DNA from: Incurvaria masculella | Lineage: Eukaryota > Arthropoda > Insecta > Lepidoptera > Incurvariidae | Length of the DNA stretch: 64,000 bases | Direction of reading: 5' to 3' | NCBI GenBank assembly: GCA_946894095.1 | Contig: OX335657.1 | Coordinates: 2,232,001-2,296,000 of the forward strand | Notes under the pieces: generated by a model | Seen by the model: only the letters and a program-made list of their open reading frames with translations | What the model was told of the DNA's origin: nothing | The model's database searches: none | Shown: piece by piece, positions 12,201 through 27,200 of the stretch | How positions within the stretch are numbered: position 1 is the first letter of the stretch | How the letters are laid out: each line of letters begins with the position of its first letter | Position numbers and translations under genes: made by a program

Positions 12201-15200
12201 ACTGCTGCGTCGCCGCCAACGTCAGCAAGCAGTGCCTCGGCTTCTGCAGCATCCAGAGCATCCTCGAGGGCACCGGCCAGGACCCGGAGAACTGTCAAGC
12301 GGACTTCCCGGCCATCGTCAAGTGGGTTTTCTTACCGCTTGTCATTTTTTTCTGGAGATGATGTTTGGGCAGGATGGTAACTTCGCGGAGAGATTCTCAA
12401 GGCAAACATGAATGAAAACACAATACGTTTCAAGAAATGATATACGCTAGTAATATAATAAGTATACGCTTTCACGGAAACTCAAAGAAAATGTATATAT
12501 TTGGAGTTAGGAATTCCAAGGTTTTTCTCAAGCATGCAACTTGGCTAACCAAATAGCCCTTCGAGGTAAAGAGACCCTTGAAAGAATCACCCTCGAAAGT
12601 AACCAAATAATAACCTGTTACCTGTCTCTTTCTTCGCTTATCTTTTTCTTTGTGAAAAAGAAGACAGTCATTAGTGTCAACCTTCCTGCCGTAAGCAATA
12701 CAATGTGTTGGGACCGAAATGCAACAGTGTCCGTCAATTTCAATTAACGTCTAGCGTATTAAGGGCCGAATGCACGAAAGAACAAAAAATCAAAATCAAC
12801 GTCAAAGTATGATCAAACACGTCACTTTGTGTGGACAGTATGGAAGTAACTCTATGCGGATCACTAAAAGTGACGTGTTTGAACATTGATAAACTCGGCC
12901 GTCTCTTCGTGCAACCGGGGCTAAGCGTAATGTCGTATTTACCTTGACAACTGACGCTTTTGAAATGTTATTCCGTCCGACTTTGAAGTATTTCTTATAG
13001 TCTATTCTGAAGCAACTTTTCATTAGACTCAAATTAATTATAGTCCCTCTATATTATGAAGATTAGGTTAGGTTTGTATGTTTATTCACAGTAGGAGAAT
13101 TAACAGGAGTTATTCTAGCTAATTCTTCTATTGATATTATACTTCATGATACATTGCTCATTTTCATAATGTTCTTTCTATAGGATCTGTATAAGACAAA
13201 TTTAACGAAAGAAACTTCGTACGAACCGGTTGTCCCATGACACATCTCGTATATTTTTTCACAAATGTGTCTTCATGGTTGACCTTTATCCGTGCCATGG
13301 ATAGTGTTGGATCGGTTTCACGCGTAGCATCGTGTTCCCCACCGGCAGGTGCATGGCGGACGGGCGCAACCACGTGCCGTGCTGCGTGCAGGAGCGCGTG
13401 CCCGACATCTGCCAGGACGTGTGCCGCGGCGAGTTCACGCCCGTCACCGACAACATCAAGACGCACTACTCCTGCGCCGCCTACATGGAGAAGACGCTCG
13501 CCTGCATCGTCGAGGGGATCGGTGAGGGAACTGATCATTCGCCTATTTATTGGATTAGTGGATTACATTGTGTATTTGAATTATCTGTGTATTAAGCTGC
13601 GAATTGTCAACACAGCGGTGTTATAGAAAAATGCAGTGTAGCGGACAACTGATTAAATGTAACCACAGACACCAAGTTGACCAAATTAATGGAAATCATT
13701 CGCAAAAGTAGAAATGAAAAACCGGCCAAGTGCGAGTCGGACTCGCACACGAAGGGTTCCGTACCATCAACACCGAAAAAATCACGTTTTTAACGTGCCC
13801 CTATCTAATTTTTATTATTATTTTATTTTACCTATTTGTTGTTATAGCGGCAAAATAAATACACACTCTGTGAAAAATTCAGATGCCTACCTATTACGGT
13901 TCATGAGATACAGCCCTGTGACAGACGGACGGACGGACGGACGGACAGCGGAGGTTTAGTAATAGGGTTCCGTTTTCACCTTTTGGGTACGGAACCCTAA
14001 AAACGAAATCATTATCATTAAGTTAGACAACTCCCACAGCTCTTTTACAAATTCACTGTTATGTTAGTAATTCGTTGTTTCAAACATCATTTTCAAACAA
14101 ACGTTGTACTATGTATGCAAAGCCCTTTTCTCGGGCTTTGCATAGTACAATTTTAGCATTATTTATTAATTTTCTTTTGTTCACAGAGATCCTGCCGAGC
14201 CCGCCAGAAACCGTGGAGGTGGAGGTATTGAACGAGAAGCAGCTGAACGTGACGTGGACCGTTCCAGTTTCCAACTCCGATTACATTACCCAATACCTGG
14301 TCAACGTGACCACATTGAGAACATTTGACGCCCATCTGATGGATCCGTCAGAGACCTCCAATATGAACAAGACGGTCGAGCCTATGGAAACTATGAAAAC
14401 ATACAAGGTCTCAGCAAACAAGACGTATTTGATCTTGAATGACCTCCTACCGTTCACGATGTATGAGATCACGGTCACCTCTTACAATATTCATGGGTCG
14501 AGCTTACCATCTTACGCAATCAGGTAAGATTTTCTGCATATTTAAAACTTTGTAAATCATAAGGTCAGACCATGTATCGTATATTTTAATCAACGAATGA
14601 TCGAACGCCACAAGTTAATAGCATTTCAATAAAATGCAATCATTTTACGAAATTCCCGTCCAAAAATCTTACTATTTATAAAATTTACAAATAATGTATT
14701 TTTACGGATCATATTTAACTATCATATCAGAAATATATTAAATATTTCTGCAATCAAAATCAGTTCAAAAGATACGAGATGTAAGCGCAACATTGAAGCA
14801 TCGTTACCAGGTTTTGAAAATTCTTAGAACAGACATAAAATCACTTTTTGAAAATTTGATGAATTTGGATATTGAAGACTGAACGAGGAAAAGAGAAGAA
14901 ATCCCCAGGTTCTTATCAACCTAGGATTTCATATGCGACAATTATCGAATACCAGGTAGAGAAACGAGAAAAATAACCAACAGACTCTTGAATGTCCAAT
15001 CAAGATTGAATGCAGTAAAAACAAGACAACAAATCTGTTCTCAGTGAAGCAGGAATAATAGTTTTCCTCAACGTTGCATATCAGCAGACAAAACCAGAGT
15101 TATTTGATGTACCTATTGTAACTGCTGGAGTACTTTTAAGTTCAAGCCCATGTCCAGGTCACTGACGCTGACCCCGGGCAAGATGAAGCAGACGGTGGTG

Positions 15201-18200
15201 GCGGCGGCGCCCAAGCTGCCCGACATCCGCGCCTGCTGCAACGACGCCGGCGTCGAGCACTTCGGTTGCGTCGACAAACTTTGCGACCCTACCAAGACCT
15301 TCGAGATTGGCGTGAGTACCATCCTTGGGCTTTGCATGAACAATATTGTAAGCAAAAGGTACATACATTTACAAAAAAATCTATTAGCTCGATACTAAAA
15401 TACATACGTATTTTCCTCCCAATGTACTAGCCGAGTATGAAAACAATCAGTTCAAGGGTTAATATAAATTACTTAAATATTTTATTTCAGTCTCAAACGG
15501 TTTTTTGTACGTCTGTTTGCAGCCTAGCGACTAGTTACCCAAATACTCTTGATTTTTTTTATTATTTGCTCGATATTTTGTCTGTCTATTCAGTAATAGG
15601 TACTAAATTTATTCCCACTGACTTGTTTAAATTGTCTTTACATGTTTAGCAATAGGCGCGATAACTCATTGTTTAAAAAATATTAATAACTAATATTTTG
15701 ATGTAATCACTGTTTTCAAAAAATATTTTTATCACTCTTTGTTTTTATTCTCGCATGCTTTGTCTGTTGACTCTATTTTTGGGGCAAATGTCTTGCGTAT
15801 CGCCATCGTTTGTCTTCATCTGTTTCTGCAGACACCAATCTTTCCAGCAACATTAACTCATTACTACCAACATTCATGCACCACCTCCATCGATGACCAC
15901 CTCTCATTCACGCTTGTGTTAAGTTCATTCTTTTCGTTACACCTGCCTTCATCCAATTTTTATGTAATCACTCTTTGTTTTTATTCACCCATGCTTTCTC
16001 TATTGACTGTATATTTTAGAGAAAATATCTTACGCATATAGCCACCGTTTGTCTTCATCTGTTTCTGCAGACACCAATCTTTCCAGCAGCATTAACTCAT
16101 TACTACCAACATCCATGCACCACCTCCATCAATGACCACCTCTCATTAACGGTTGTGTTAAGTTCCTTCTTTTCGTTACACCTGCCTTCATCCGTGACTA
16201 CATCCATCACTGTCGCACGCCCTGTGACTAACACGAGTGTGAGTGTGCCGAGCGGATGTCGACGGTTCAGTTGCAGGTGACAGACCTGATGATCTGCGCC
16301 CCGTGGGCCGGCGCAACGTTCTCCTGTCTCGCCAACGGGCTGGACCACTCGCCCTGCTGCCGCGCCCGAGGGCTGCCCGACTCCTGTCTGCCGCTTTGCA
16401 CCGGCAACGTCACCGTCATTGACTTCAATTACTTTAAGTTAGTCTTTACACTTGTTTGTGCAACTGTAACTTCACTTTAGCTCAGCTACATCGAACTTAA
16501 TGGTTTGATGGATCATCTTTGATTCAAAGTGATTTTATCTAGCGACCCGGGCGGGAGTGATGTGAACGTAATCTTCAGTTGTACGTGGAATCTGAAACAT
16601 TGCCAGCATCAGCGGTCAAAACCGTTTACCCATCCAGAACTCAACAGCGATCAGAGATGCTTCAACTTTATTATCGAACTGGGCTACCGAGGCTGAAAAC
16701 CTTTACTTACTAAAAAGAAATAAAGTTGTGATATATCTTGATACAGGAATAATTTAATGTATAAATGAATTGGTTTGATTACAAAAGATAACTGTTCAGG
16801 TAGGTTAATTCAGGTTGACCTTTGTCAGTTCTTATGTGGCATACATGGATTCGAATTACATTATGTTACTTCTGTAAATATACTGAAGTCCCTCCATGTG
16901 GACAGCAGTGCCTGCGTGCATTCAATGATACACTCATCGATTGGTTCACCATCTCTAGGGTTGTGAAACAGGGGTGTGTAATGTCACCTTGGTTGTTCAA
17001 TTTGTTCATAACCTTTCAAAACCTCAATGACTATTAAAAATACTCCAAGACGCTGGTGCCATGTTTCACATTTGTTTGCTTAAAAACGCCCAATGTGAAC
17101 CGCATCATTACAGGTGCCTCCGCTACATGTCATCGTACACAAACTGCCTGCTGCAAGGTTACGGCGTGCTGCCCGGCGCGCCGTCACGCCTACACCTCAC
17201 CAACATCGAGACGGACTACGCCGTGGTGCACTGGGCGGCGCCGGCCACGCTCGCCGACACCGTGCTGCACTACAACCTCTACTGCCGGCGGCTGCAGAGA
17301 GACTCGGAAGACGAGTACAGGGAGGTCAAGCAGGTACGTGATGGAGTGCAAGAGTGAGGCAGCTAACAAACCTCACCTAATTGCAACGACTTTAAAAATC
17401 CACCGAATAACATGGAAGCCATTATCATCATAGGAAAATTCTTTGATAGAAAAGGTACAAGAAACAGAAGAATCATGCGCATGCAATAGTAAAATCCTAC
17501 GAAAACACATGATTTCAAGTGAAGACTTTCCAAATGAATCGCATAATTTTCTTGTGTTCTCAAAAATAATTCTATGTTCTAGATTCAGCTATTATTGATA
17601 ACATACTTTATTTTTACTTGCAGATCCATTCGCCGTACATCTTGGAGGATCTGGAATCGAATACAGATTACGAAGTGTACGTGGAAGCTGCCAACGAGCA
17701 CGGCGTGGGGGAGGCTTCGATGCGCATTATCTTTAGAACACAGAGTCAGGTGCGTTGATTGCCAGAAAACTCCAATTATTATGAAGAACAAGTACAAGCG
17801 CAAACAAAGGCAAACGTATCACTAAGTATACATTCTTTAAGTCGAACTTGTAAACTATGATTCTAATGTCAATCTGCTTAAATACACGCAATCTACATTG
17901 CTTCTTTCTATTTATTTATTTATTTATATAAGTTTATTGCACTCAAAAAACATTCGGGCAAAAGGTACAACTTAATGCCGGAGGCATTTTCTACCAGTCT
18001 ACCTTTGGGTATCGTGAGCAGTAGTGCGAGTAGTAACTATGGAGAAATAGCTTTAGAGGAAACATAATTCCTACACAATATGCAACAAATACACATTATA
18101 CTTAAACTTAAATATATAACTTATATAACTGTACATAAATATAACTAAATAAATATCAATAAATAAATACTAAATACTACATATATATATTATAAAAACA

Positions 18201-21200
18201 AATAAAAGATGATACTTAATACAATATAATTTTAAGGAAAAAAATATATATATTGGCAAAAGAAATAAAAAAATAAAAATAAATACTGACCAACTTAAAG
18301 AAGTATGAGGGAGAAAATTAAAGAAATCATAAAGACAGAAAATAAGCTTTGAGATTTTTTTTGAAAACATAGATAGAGGGGGAATTTCGTAAATGGGGAG
18401 GTAGCTGATTCCACTGCCTCGCAGCGTGCACTGTAAAGGAGTCTGAATACGTGGAGGATGTGTGCGAGGGAATGGCCAGTACCGAAGAGCCGGTCGAGGT
18501 ACGAGGGAGCATTGGGATCATTAAGGATGCTGTAGAGAAGTGAAAGGACATGAGTATTCCTTCGGTGACGAATATCGAGCCATTGAAGACGAGTTCGGAA
18601 TTCAGAGATGTGATCAAATTTACGAAGCCCAAATACGTAGCGGATACACACGTTGAGGAGGCGGTCGAGTTTGTTAAGGAGCTCTTGATTGAGGTCAAGA
18701 TAGCACATTTCATTGATTGCGAAATACTAAACTTTATGTAAGGAATCGATGGTGGTGAATTAATAAAAAATTTCGCAAGCAATTTCCAAGATTTCTACAT
18801 ATACAGAATGTAGCCATTCTTCTCTCTTTTCTTAGGTATTTATTTTTTCTGAACATGTTCTTATAACTCCCCAAACCAATTTGTTATTCTGTCAACCACT
18901 ATCACAACTTTCTTTCACACATTGTATGTGCCAAATCAACTGTTTGATGAAGTTGACTGTTCGAGAAGCTAAGTTAAGTAAGAACTGCTATTTCGAAGGT
19001 TCTCGAAGAAGAAGTGGAGGAGTCGAACGCGTACAACGTGACGGCGTGCTGCGAGCGCGTGTCGCTGGCCGGCGTGTGCATGCCGCTCTGCTCGTACGAC
19101 GCCAAGATGTCCAACCTGCGCGCGCTCGCCTCCATCTGCGCCCAGGAGTTCCACAAACTGCTGCGCTGCGGTGCCGGAGGTTAGGCACTGATCCCTGCCT
19201 TCAGGGCACTGTTGAAATAATGTCTTGGCCAAGACTTGTAAGACGATTTCGTGTTATAATCCAACACCAAGACACTTAATTATAGAAGCATCTCTTAGAA
19301 CATGCACGGCTGCAATTACCTAGGCGGTATTGTGTGAAAATTTACATATAAACCAGCATAAAATAACAGGTTGTGACAATAACATTGAAGTAACCAGAAA
19401 TACACACAGTCAAACACATCAGCACCGTTGACTTTGATTGTTGGCTTCATTCTGGATCTTAACATGGAGTGACATGAAATTTACACGCCCAGGCCAAAAA
19501 TAAATCATAAGTTCAAGAGCAATTCAAAGAGTAATTCTTATTCATCCCTGTTTATAAAGATGACATCATATTTCTATTGTTAGACTTATCAGGGAACAAG
19601 AAGTTTCACTTCATTCTATAATCCATATTCCAGAATATTAGAATAGTAAAAGATCCCAGTAATCTTAGCTTTTTATTCGTTTCGGTACTTTGCCAGTTAG
19701 TGTTTTGATTCCCATTGAAATAAATGAGCGGAAACTCCCCATGCAAACGTGGAAAGAAGATCATGCCCATATTGATTGTCAAAGATCCATAGTTTTGCTC
19801 AAAATTGCTTTATTTGATCGAACTAGATGTGTGATGACCGTTAGCATTGTAAAATAGTGTTTGGTTTCGAAGTTATAAGGTCGGAAAGTTCGAATTTTTC
19901 GCGGGTTTTATACAATAACTTTGGAGATGGATTACTCAACGATAAAATAAAAACATCTTAAAAAAATTAAACAGACATAGCTTGTATCATGAAGATTTAT
20001 AATCAATTTTGTTATTGTTAGATTCTTGACTACAGCGGTCGTGGTTTACTTTTAGCTATAAGTCGTTTTGTTTTTTCATAAATCTTACCGAATCAAACAT
20101 TATGCGCAATGTACGCTTTGTGGACATGTTGCATCCTCCTCATCACGTAGCCTGCCTGTTTATTTGATACAGAGAAGGTCCCAGAGCGCAATTGCACGGT
20201 TTTGTACCGTTCCCGCGAATGAGAGACTTGTATCGACCCTCCGCTTCGCTTTTTAAACTCCGCCTCTATCCGCTATCCCCCGCGCTGCTTACAGCGTGCT
20301 GCGGAGATATTTCAAAACAATGTTTTCCCGCGCGGCGGCAGTCTGTCGACTCTCATGCCGATTGTCTTGTCGCATTGAATCTCACTCCACGGGGCTCACG
20401 TAAGCGCTCGCGCAGGCCGCAACCACGAGACGTGCTGCACGCGGCGCGGCGTGCCGGCGGCGTGCCGCGGCGTGTGCGCGGGCTCGCTCGGCGCCGGCGT
20501 CGCCGCCATCAACACCTGCGTGCCCTACATCGGCAACATCGTGCAGTGCTTCGAAGAAGGTACGTCTTGACTTCTGGATGCTTGTATGTATATGATAAGT
20601 AATAGGTACTTATACACGATGCCTTAACTTAGGAATATTACGCGAAATCAGCGCTATAAGAGATCCCGTAGAAAATACAAATTGTATATCCGATTTACAA
20701 AAAATAATTATAACGTATTGTTACTGTACTTCAGTATTACTATACTTTATTGTATTACTATATACTATATTTTAAACTGATTCGGTCGTTTCAAAATATA
20801 AATATGTAGCGGAAATAGTGGACTGTATAGATGTGGGCAGACTCACCAGCTCGTTTCTTCTGATTTTGCAGGGATCGAAAAATGTTCATGGTACACGCGT
20901 GGCGGAGCGTTGCGAGGAGACTTGCTTTCGCAGATTTCGCGGAAAAACCAGTCTGACCGTTAGGTCGCGTTAGGAACCATCCAATGCAAATGGATTGACA
21001 CTGAAAGAACTGCCCACATTCCACAAAGATAACTTATTTTTTACCAAAATCAAAATTGTGCTGTCATCCTTGTAATTCGATGAAACCAAATATTATGAGC
21101 GCCAGATAGAAAAATGACCGCCATTTTAAACTTTTCAATAGGTACTCAATCAAACGCTTTAAAAATGGTCTGTGGTTAGAAAATGATAATGATATTTATT

Positions 21201-24200
21201 TGTGAATGATTGTTGCACTCGACAGAGCGGAGGTATTTACACAGCTTCAATCCCGGCTATAAAATTCCTGGACATTGTAAAGAAATCCAGGGACTGAACC
21301 GGCATAATTTTAAGTTTGCTCGCATATTTCGTCTCACATTACTACGCTTACCATAGTAAACAACTCACCGGGTGAATAGCAGGTGTACAGGGGAAATAGT
21401 GATCAAATCTGATGTTTAGTTCCATTTCGTATCATGCGGACTGGTAAATTTCAGTTAACTTGGCCGAATAACGCGTGGGTGAAATGCAACTTAATGTCAG
21501 ATTTAATCACTTTCTTGCCAGCTCACCTGCTATTCACCTGGCGAGTTGAGTTACAATGGTAATCCCCCAGCAGCGGGAGCACAAACGCAACGATACGGCT
21601 GCATCGATCGATACGTGTGTTTTTGTTTTGCTTTTCGTGCGAGCGGAAACGAGAATGATAGACGTTTATCATACGATAAAGCTGCATTTTTCGTTTGTGC
21701 TCCCGCTGCAGGTCAGAATGCTGGACGTGGACTCGCCGTACAGCTATATGTCTAATGTGGTGTTGCAACAGGTACCGGTATCCTGCCCGGGCCCGTGCGG
21801 CAGCTGCAGGCGCTGCGCGTGTCGCGGGGCTCCGTGCTGCTGCTGTGGAGCGCGCCCAGCGACGGTGCCAACGCCACCGGCTACGTCGTGCACTGGCAGG
21901 AGGTTGACAACACCACCAAGCCCTACTACAACTCTATGAAGCTGGACAATGTTAGTTATTTTACTGTTAGAAACTCATGTTCGCTTTATGTGGAATAATT
22001 TTCTTTCATAAATATGTTTGTAAGTTGCGTTGCAAGAAATATCGTTTTGTTATGGCCAAAGTAAGATCTCGACTATTATGATACTTCGAGGAACACAAAT
22101 ACACCTTATTCTCCATTCGGTGTTCTCCAAGCGACTGAACCAAAAGCTTCCTATAGATCTTGTCTGATCTCTTTGTCTAGAATATCTCTAAGGCCAGGTT
22201 GTTTAGTTGATAGATCATTCTTTCTATCTCTATGGAACTTGCGTCCTTTATTTCTACACATTATATGGGGCCACTGCACTCAATCAGATAATCCTTTTGT
22301 GGTAAACATTAGGCTTCTGAAAACCCAATAATTCTGTGAACTTTCTGCCGGTGAGTGTCTTATATCTGCAACCTGGGATTCTTCAAACATAAACAGATTT
22401 GACAGATCTCTAATAATCAGGAAAATCGGCTCGCTTGGTGCCTGTATATGGCTGTTCCGAGCACCATTCGTTCCTCGTCTCATCCGATACCTACTAGTTG
22501 CTCATAAAAAAAAACCCTGAGTGTAGCTTCTAGGACTCTACCAACATTTTCAACAGGTTATTACGATATTCCTTTTCCCTCTCCAGATATTTTGATAAAT
22601 TCTAATTTGAAACTTGTCTGTTTAAAAACAATATCATTGTGTTTATCACCTATTCGTTTCTACTACACAATGTGTTAAGTCGCATGAGATTGTTTCAGCG
22701 TATGAACGTGACTGCTGAGGAAGCGGAGGTTACGGGGCTTGAGATCGGCAAGACATACCACTTGTTCGTGGTATCCGTCAACGAGAATGGCACCTCACTG
22801 CCTTCCAGCATCCTAGTGCTCAACATTACTGAAGAAGGTATGCGAAATTCTCCTTTAAAAACCGCAAAGTTGCTAACTGTACTTATCATAAAGTCATTAG
22901 AAAAAAAAATGTTTACCATTTGTATAATTTGCAAATGTTCAAATTGTATAAGTTACAGTGTAAGCTTTCACTTAGTTTCATAGAAAAATATGAAAATTTC
23001 TTTAAAAAAATTAAACGAAATCTTCAGTACCATTGTTCTTCTTCCGTTAAGAACCAGTACCCAGTATCGCGTTCATCCATTGATATTTCTTGCGGAGATG
23101 CAATCACCACGTTCAAGCTTATTGTTAGGTTTGACACGAGGAGGCCAAAACCTCAGATCAAAAAGCAAGCAGACGTGCCATCTAGCACGTCTACTATGAG
23201 ACTCGCCGTCTACAATTTTCTAAAACGACCAACCCAACTTAAATATATAAGCCACACTCAAACATAGTCGCAGACGTATTGGAGGGTTTGTGTCGGTGGG
23301 AACTAATTTGACGAAAACTTTTGTCGATATGGTGGAATCTGCGAATTTGTATTTGTATTTATTAATCCTCCTTTGGGACGCAAGGAACACCTGGAATCGT
23401 CAAACATTTACAATTAAAATTAAAGCCAATAGAATTAATTGGCAAACAAAATAGAAAATTAAAGAAAATATAGTAATCATTAAAATAATAAATAATAAAT
23501 TCATAGCATCAATACAATTGTCAGGATATTTGTCACGGAAATTAAAATTACATTAAATAACAAGGCATCAATAGAATTGTCAAGAATAAAACAGTAGTCA
23601 AAACTAAAAGATAAAATGAGTTCAACAAATATACAATATATAGAATATTTGCTACTTCTCAACCGTCACCTCAACCGTCGAGGTCTACAGCGTTCTGTTC
23701 GTGCGCAGTGAACACAACGGCCACGAGCGGCGTGCCGTCGCCGCCGCACTCGCTCGCTGTCGCCTCGCACTCGGCCACTTGGCTCACGATCGGCTGGCAG
23801 CCGCCGCAGTTCGCGCACCCCGACGAGAAGATCACCTACACGTAAGCATACTGCTATTGGTGATAATCACTACCTGTTAACCTACACGTGAGTATACTGC
23901 TATCGGTGATTACTACCTATTAGATCCATACCATCAAGGCGGTATTATCTTTGTGAGTTGATTATTGTATGTATTTAATGCATACGACACTACAGTTCTC
24001 ATTAATTTGAAGCCGTTGGATAACGATACGATTGAAGCATCGTAATCATATTTCGAAAATAATCAGATCAAGGTTTTGGTCTGGACATTTGCCTGAACCA
24101 GGTTGAACGAATGTCCAGACCAAAAATATGATTTTTCAAAATTTGATTGCTATGCTTCAATGTGTGAGTTTCGAATAAGGATTTAAGACCGTTAAGATAA

Positions 24201-27200
24201 GAAAGATAGCTTGTCATGACTTGTATCGTGGTGTAGCGTAAGCTACATTATGTGTAGCCTGACTGCTGCGTCGTCAGCTATGTTTCTTTACGTGCGCCGC
24301 GCGCGCACGCCATTAATTTAATTCAGTGAATACACGATCTTTAACCGAAGCACACGTGTTTCACTCCGGCCTAGCGAGTCGACATTTCATCTTCGCTAAA
24401 TTGGTGACCCCGACGGAAGAACACGAGCGCCTCTCGCCGCCGCCCCCTGACCTGCCGTCTGGCGTGCGGCGGTACCGCTGCTTCTTGAGCTGTCACCAGA
24501 TACAGCTCCACTAACAGCTGCCTGTGCTGACGTCCACCGCATCATTAAAACCGGTATACACATCTGCCTCGCCCGAAACATTGCGCCATTATGCTTGAAA
24601 TATGTCAAACATCAAACCTCACTCTCATCAATCATTACTCAAACTATACAAGAATAAAGCAAGCACCGTCGTCCTAAGCTAGTGTATAGACGCGCCAACT
24701 AGGACGCCGTCAGCAACATCATGACCCAGCAGCATCGACCAACCCACCGCGTCGACCTGGACGACTACATTATTCCATCACCCAGTACCATCGACCGACT
24801 CACAGCGTCGTACTGGGCACTGAATAACCACATCAAGATGGGATCGACCAAACATTAACTTCAGCACCGCACCAGCAGCTAGTATACAACCTCGGCATTC
24901 CAACCACAGTAGATCCACGTCGCATCTGCATTATCTTCTCCTTCGTTCTATGTGAGCCCAAAAATGCTACTAGAATTTTGGACGCCTTCCGTCACCCAGT
25001 CAATGACCGACTCACCGCGTCCCACTGGGCACTTGACCGACTCACTGTGTCAAGACGGAAGGGCAAGCCTGCTGCACTCGTCCCCCAGACTGTACGACCG
25101 ACTCACCGCGTCCCACTGGGCACCTGGACCGACCCATCGCGTCCGTTGAGACGAGCATGCAGCAAGCAGGATATAACAGCAAACCTACGAAAACTATGAA
25201 AAAACCACATAAAACTAGCCAAGACCAATCATGCAAGTACCAAGAAGTTGCAGACAATGCCCTCCATGGACTTGCACACGGTATTGCAACAACACGACAC
25301 ATCGTGTAATATTACAAAGTTCAATTCACGGAATCTCGCCACTGAGCGATTTTTGCCATGCAGCGAAATTCCAACGGTCACACGTCGCAATCACCATATC
25401 AACCGACTCATCAAAAACACTCGACAGCAACATTTCCAAATAGTATGCAACAAAAGTGAAGTGAACCATCGATACTGAAGTGAGCTGGCGCTCAAGGCCA
25501 CTCACGCAATAGTGTCACTTTTTTATTTTTGTTGTTTTTTTTTTCATCCTTAGCCTACTTTAAGAGGGGAGGTATGTAGCGTAAGCTACATTATGTGTAG
25601 CCTGACTGCTGCGTCGTCAGCTATGTTTCTTTACGTGCGCCGCGCGCGCACACCAATACTTCATTTAGTGAATATACAATCTTCAACCGAAGCACACGTC
25701 TTTCACTCCGGCCTAGCGAGTCGTTATTTCTTTCCGCTAAAGTGGCTTTTCCCCTCTTGTCACATCATAGAAATCCATAACTGGCTGTGAACTGCCAGGA
25801 TCGAACAAATGTAATTGTGTGGTCTATTCAAAACCGCAATCGTGTTTATCTTGTTCCAGTCTTTTCTACAAGGCAACGGGCGCCGGCAACTTCACGCTGG
25901 TGGCCACCACGGTGCCGAGCCACACGCTCTCCAAGCTGACGCCCAACTCGCAGTACGTGGTGTGGGCGCGCGCGCACACCGCGGCCGGCCCGTCGCCGCC
26001 TTCCGAGACGCTGATCGCCTGGACCGACCCCGCCTATCCGGCGTTTGTCGAGGTACACAACCTGATAGTCCAGATGAGCGGAAAAGAAACTTGGAGGTAC
26101 TAGAAAAGACCTAGGACTTAATTGAACCTGGAAACAATCTAGCAATACAACCGCCACTATAGATTATATCGGGCCACTAGGACAGAGATTTGGTACTAGA
26201 CTTGATGTTCCTTCGACCATAAGAATATTTGTCCGTTGTCTAGATCCTTGCGCCGCCATGAACCAAATACTAATCAGATGTGCTTTACTTGGTGCCCCAT
26301 TCACTTTTCTCTTGCACCTAGGAAGAGAGTCACAACTCTCTCTTTGTTGATGTGCATAATGACCATTCCCACTGTAAACCGATAGGAGTTTCCATTCACT
26401 ATATTTAATTTAGTTCACAACAAGGAATCAATAGTTATAACATTTTAATGATTATGTTCGATATTTATCTCAATGTATTCAAGACTAACAGCAAGCTGAC
26501 AAAAACAATGTAAATCTTCTGTTGTCAGCCCCCGACGGTTAACCCCGTGAACTTGGTAGTGGAAGGCTCGAGTATGACTATCCTCTGCATCGCCATGGGA
26601 ACTCCAACGCCCACCATCTCACTTTATGTCTCGGGTAAGTCACGTTAGATACACTAGAAAGTCCATTCCAGGAACTTAATTATTTAAAACTTTCAGGTCA
26701 TGGATAGCTGAGATTCTCTCAGAATTTTTAAACCCCTACCACCACCTAATGTTTTATTTTCTCAAACAGGAAGACTAGTACGTCAGGAGACGACCCGGCA
26801 TATGGTGACAGTGATATATAACGTCACCCGGGACATGGACCAGATATCCTGCTACGCAGACAATGGCTATGGTACACCCATGCAGGCTTCTCGCAAGATT
26901 ACTATCTCACGTGGGTACCAAATCAGTGCTTCTAGATTTGAAAAAGATAGTGAAATACGAGTCAGTATAACACACATACAATCACGACCAAAATGATGAA
27001 AGATGCTATTCTATTATGGTCAATTGAATTGTACAGTTTGACCTTCTGTGATGAATTTAGTTGTGTATGTAGTTGTATGATTATTCAATTGTGAATTTTT
27101 TTCAGACGTGCCATCGATCCAGGCCTCTGGCATCACAATGGCGGCGGCGGGCGATTCGGTGACGCTGGAATGCCGCGTGGAGGCCTTGCCAAAGCCAACC

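Larger units (their letters stand above)
24232..25741 (+). mobile_element. non-autonomous LTR retroelement (TRIM-like)
   Basis: Two LTRs, 24232-24400 and 25575-25741, both start TGTAGCGTAAGCTACATT and share CTCCGGCCTAGCGAGTC. Next to the 5' LTR is a primer site TTGGTGACCCCGAC; before the 3' LTR a purine tract AAGAGGGGAGG. GTGG flanks both sides (24228-24231, 25742-25745), a 4-bp target duplication. The 1.17-kb interior has no gag or pol and contains repeats of GACTCACCGCGTCCCACTGG. Confidence 0.9.

Noticed and set aside
12076..12411. Arg/His-rich 111-codon frame
   Set aside because: Alternative frame of receptor exon 4; the cysteine-module frame is the real one.
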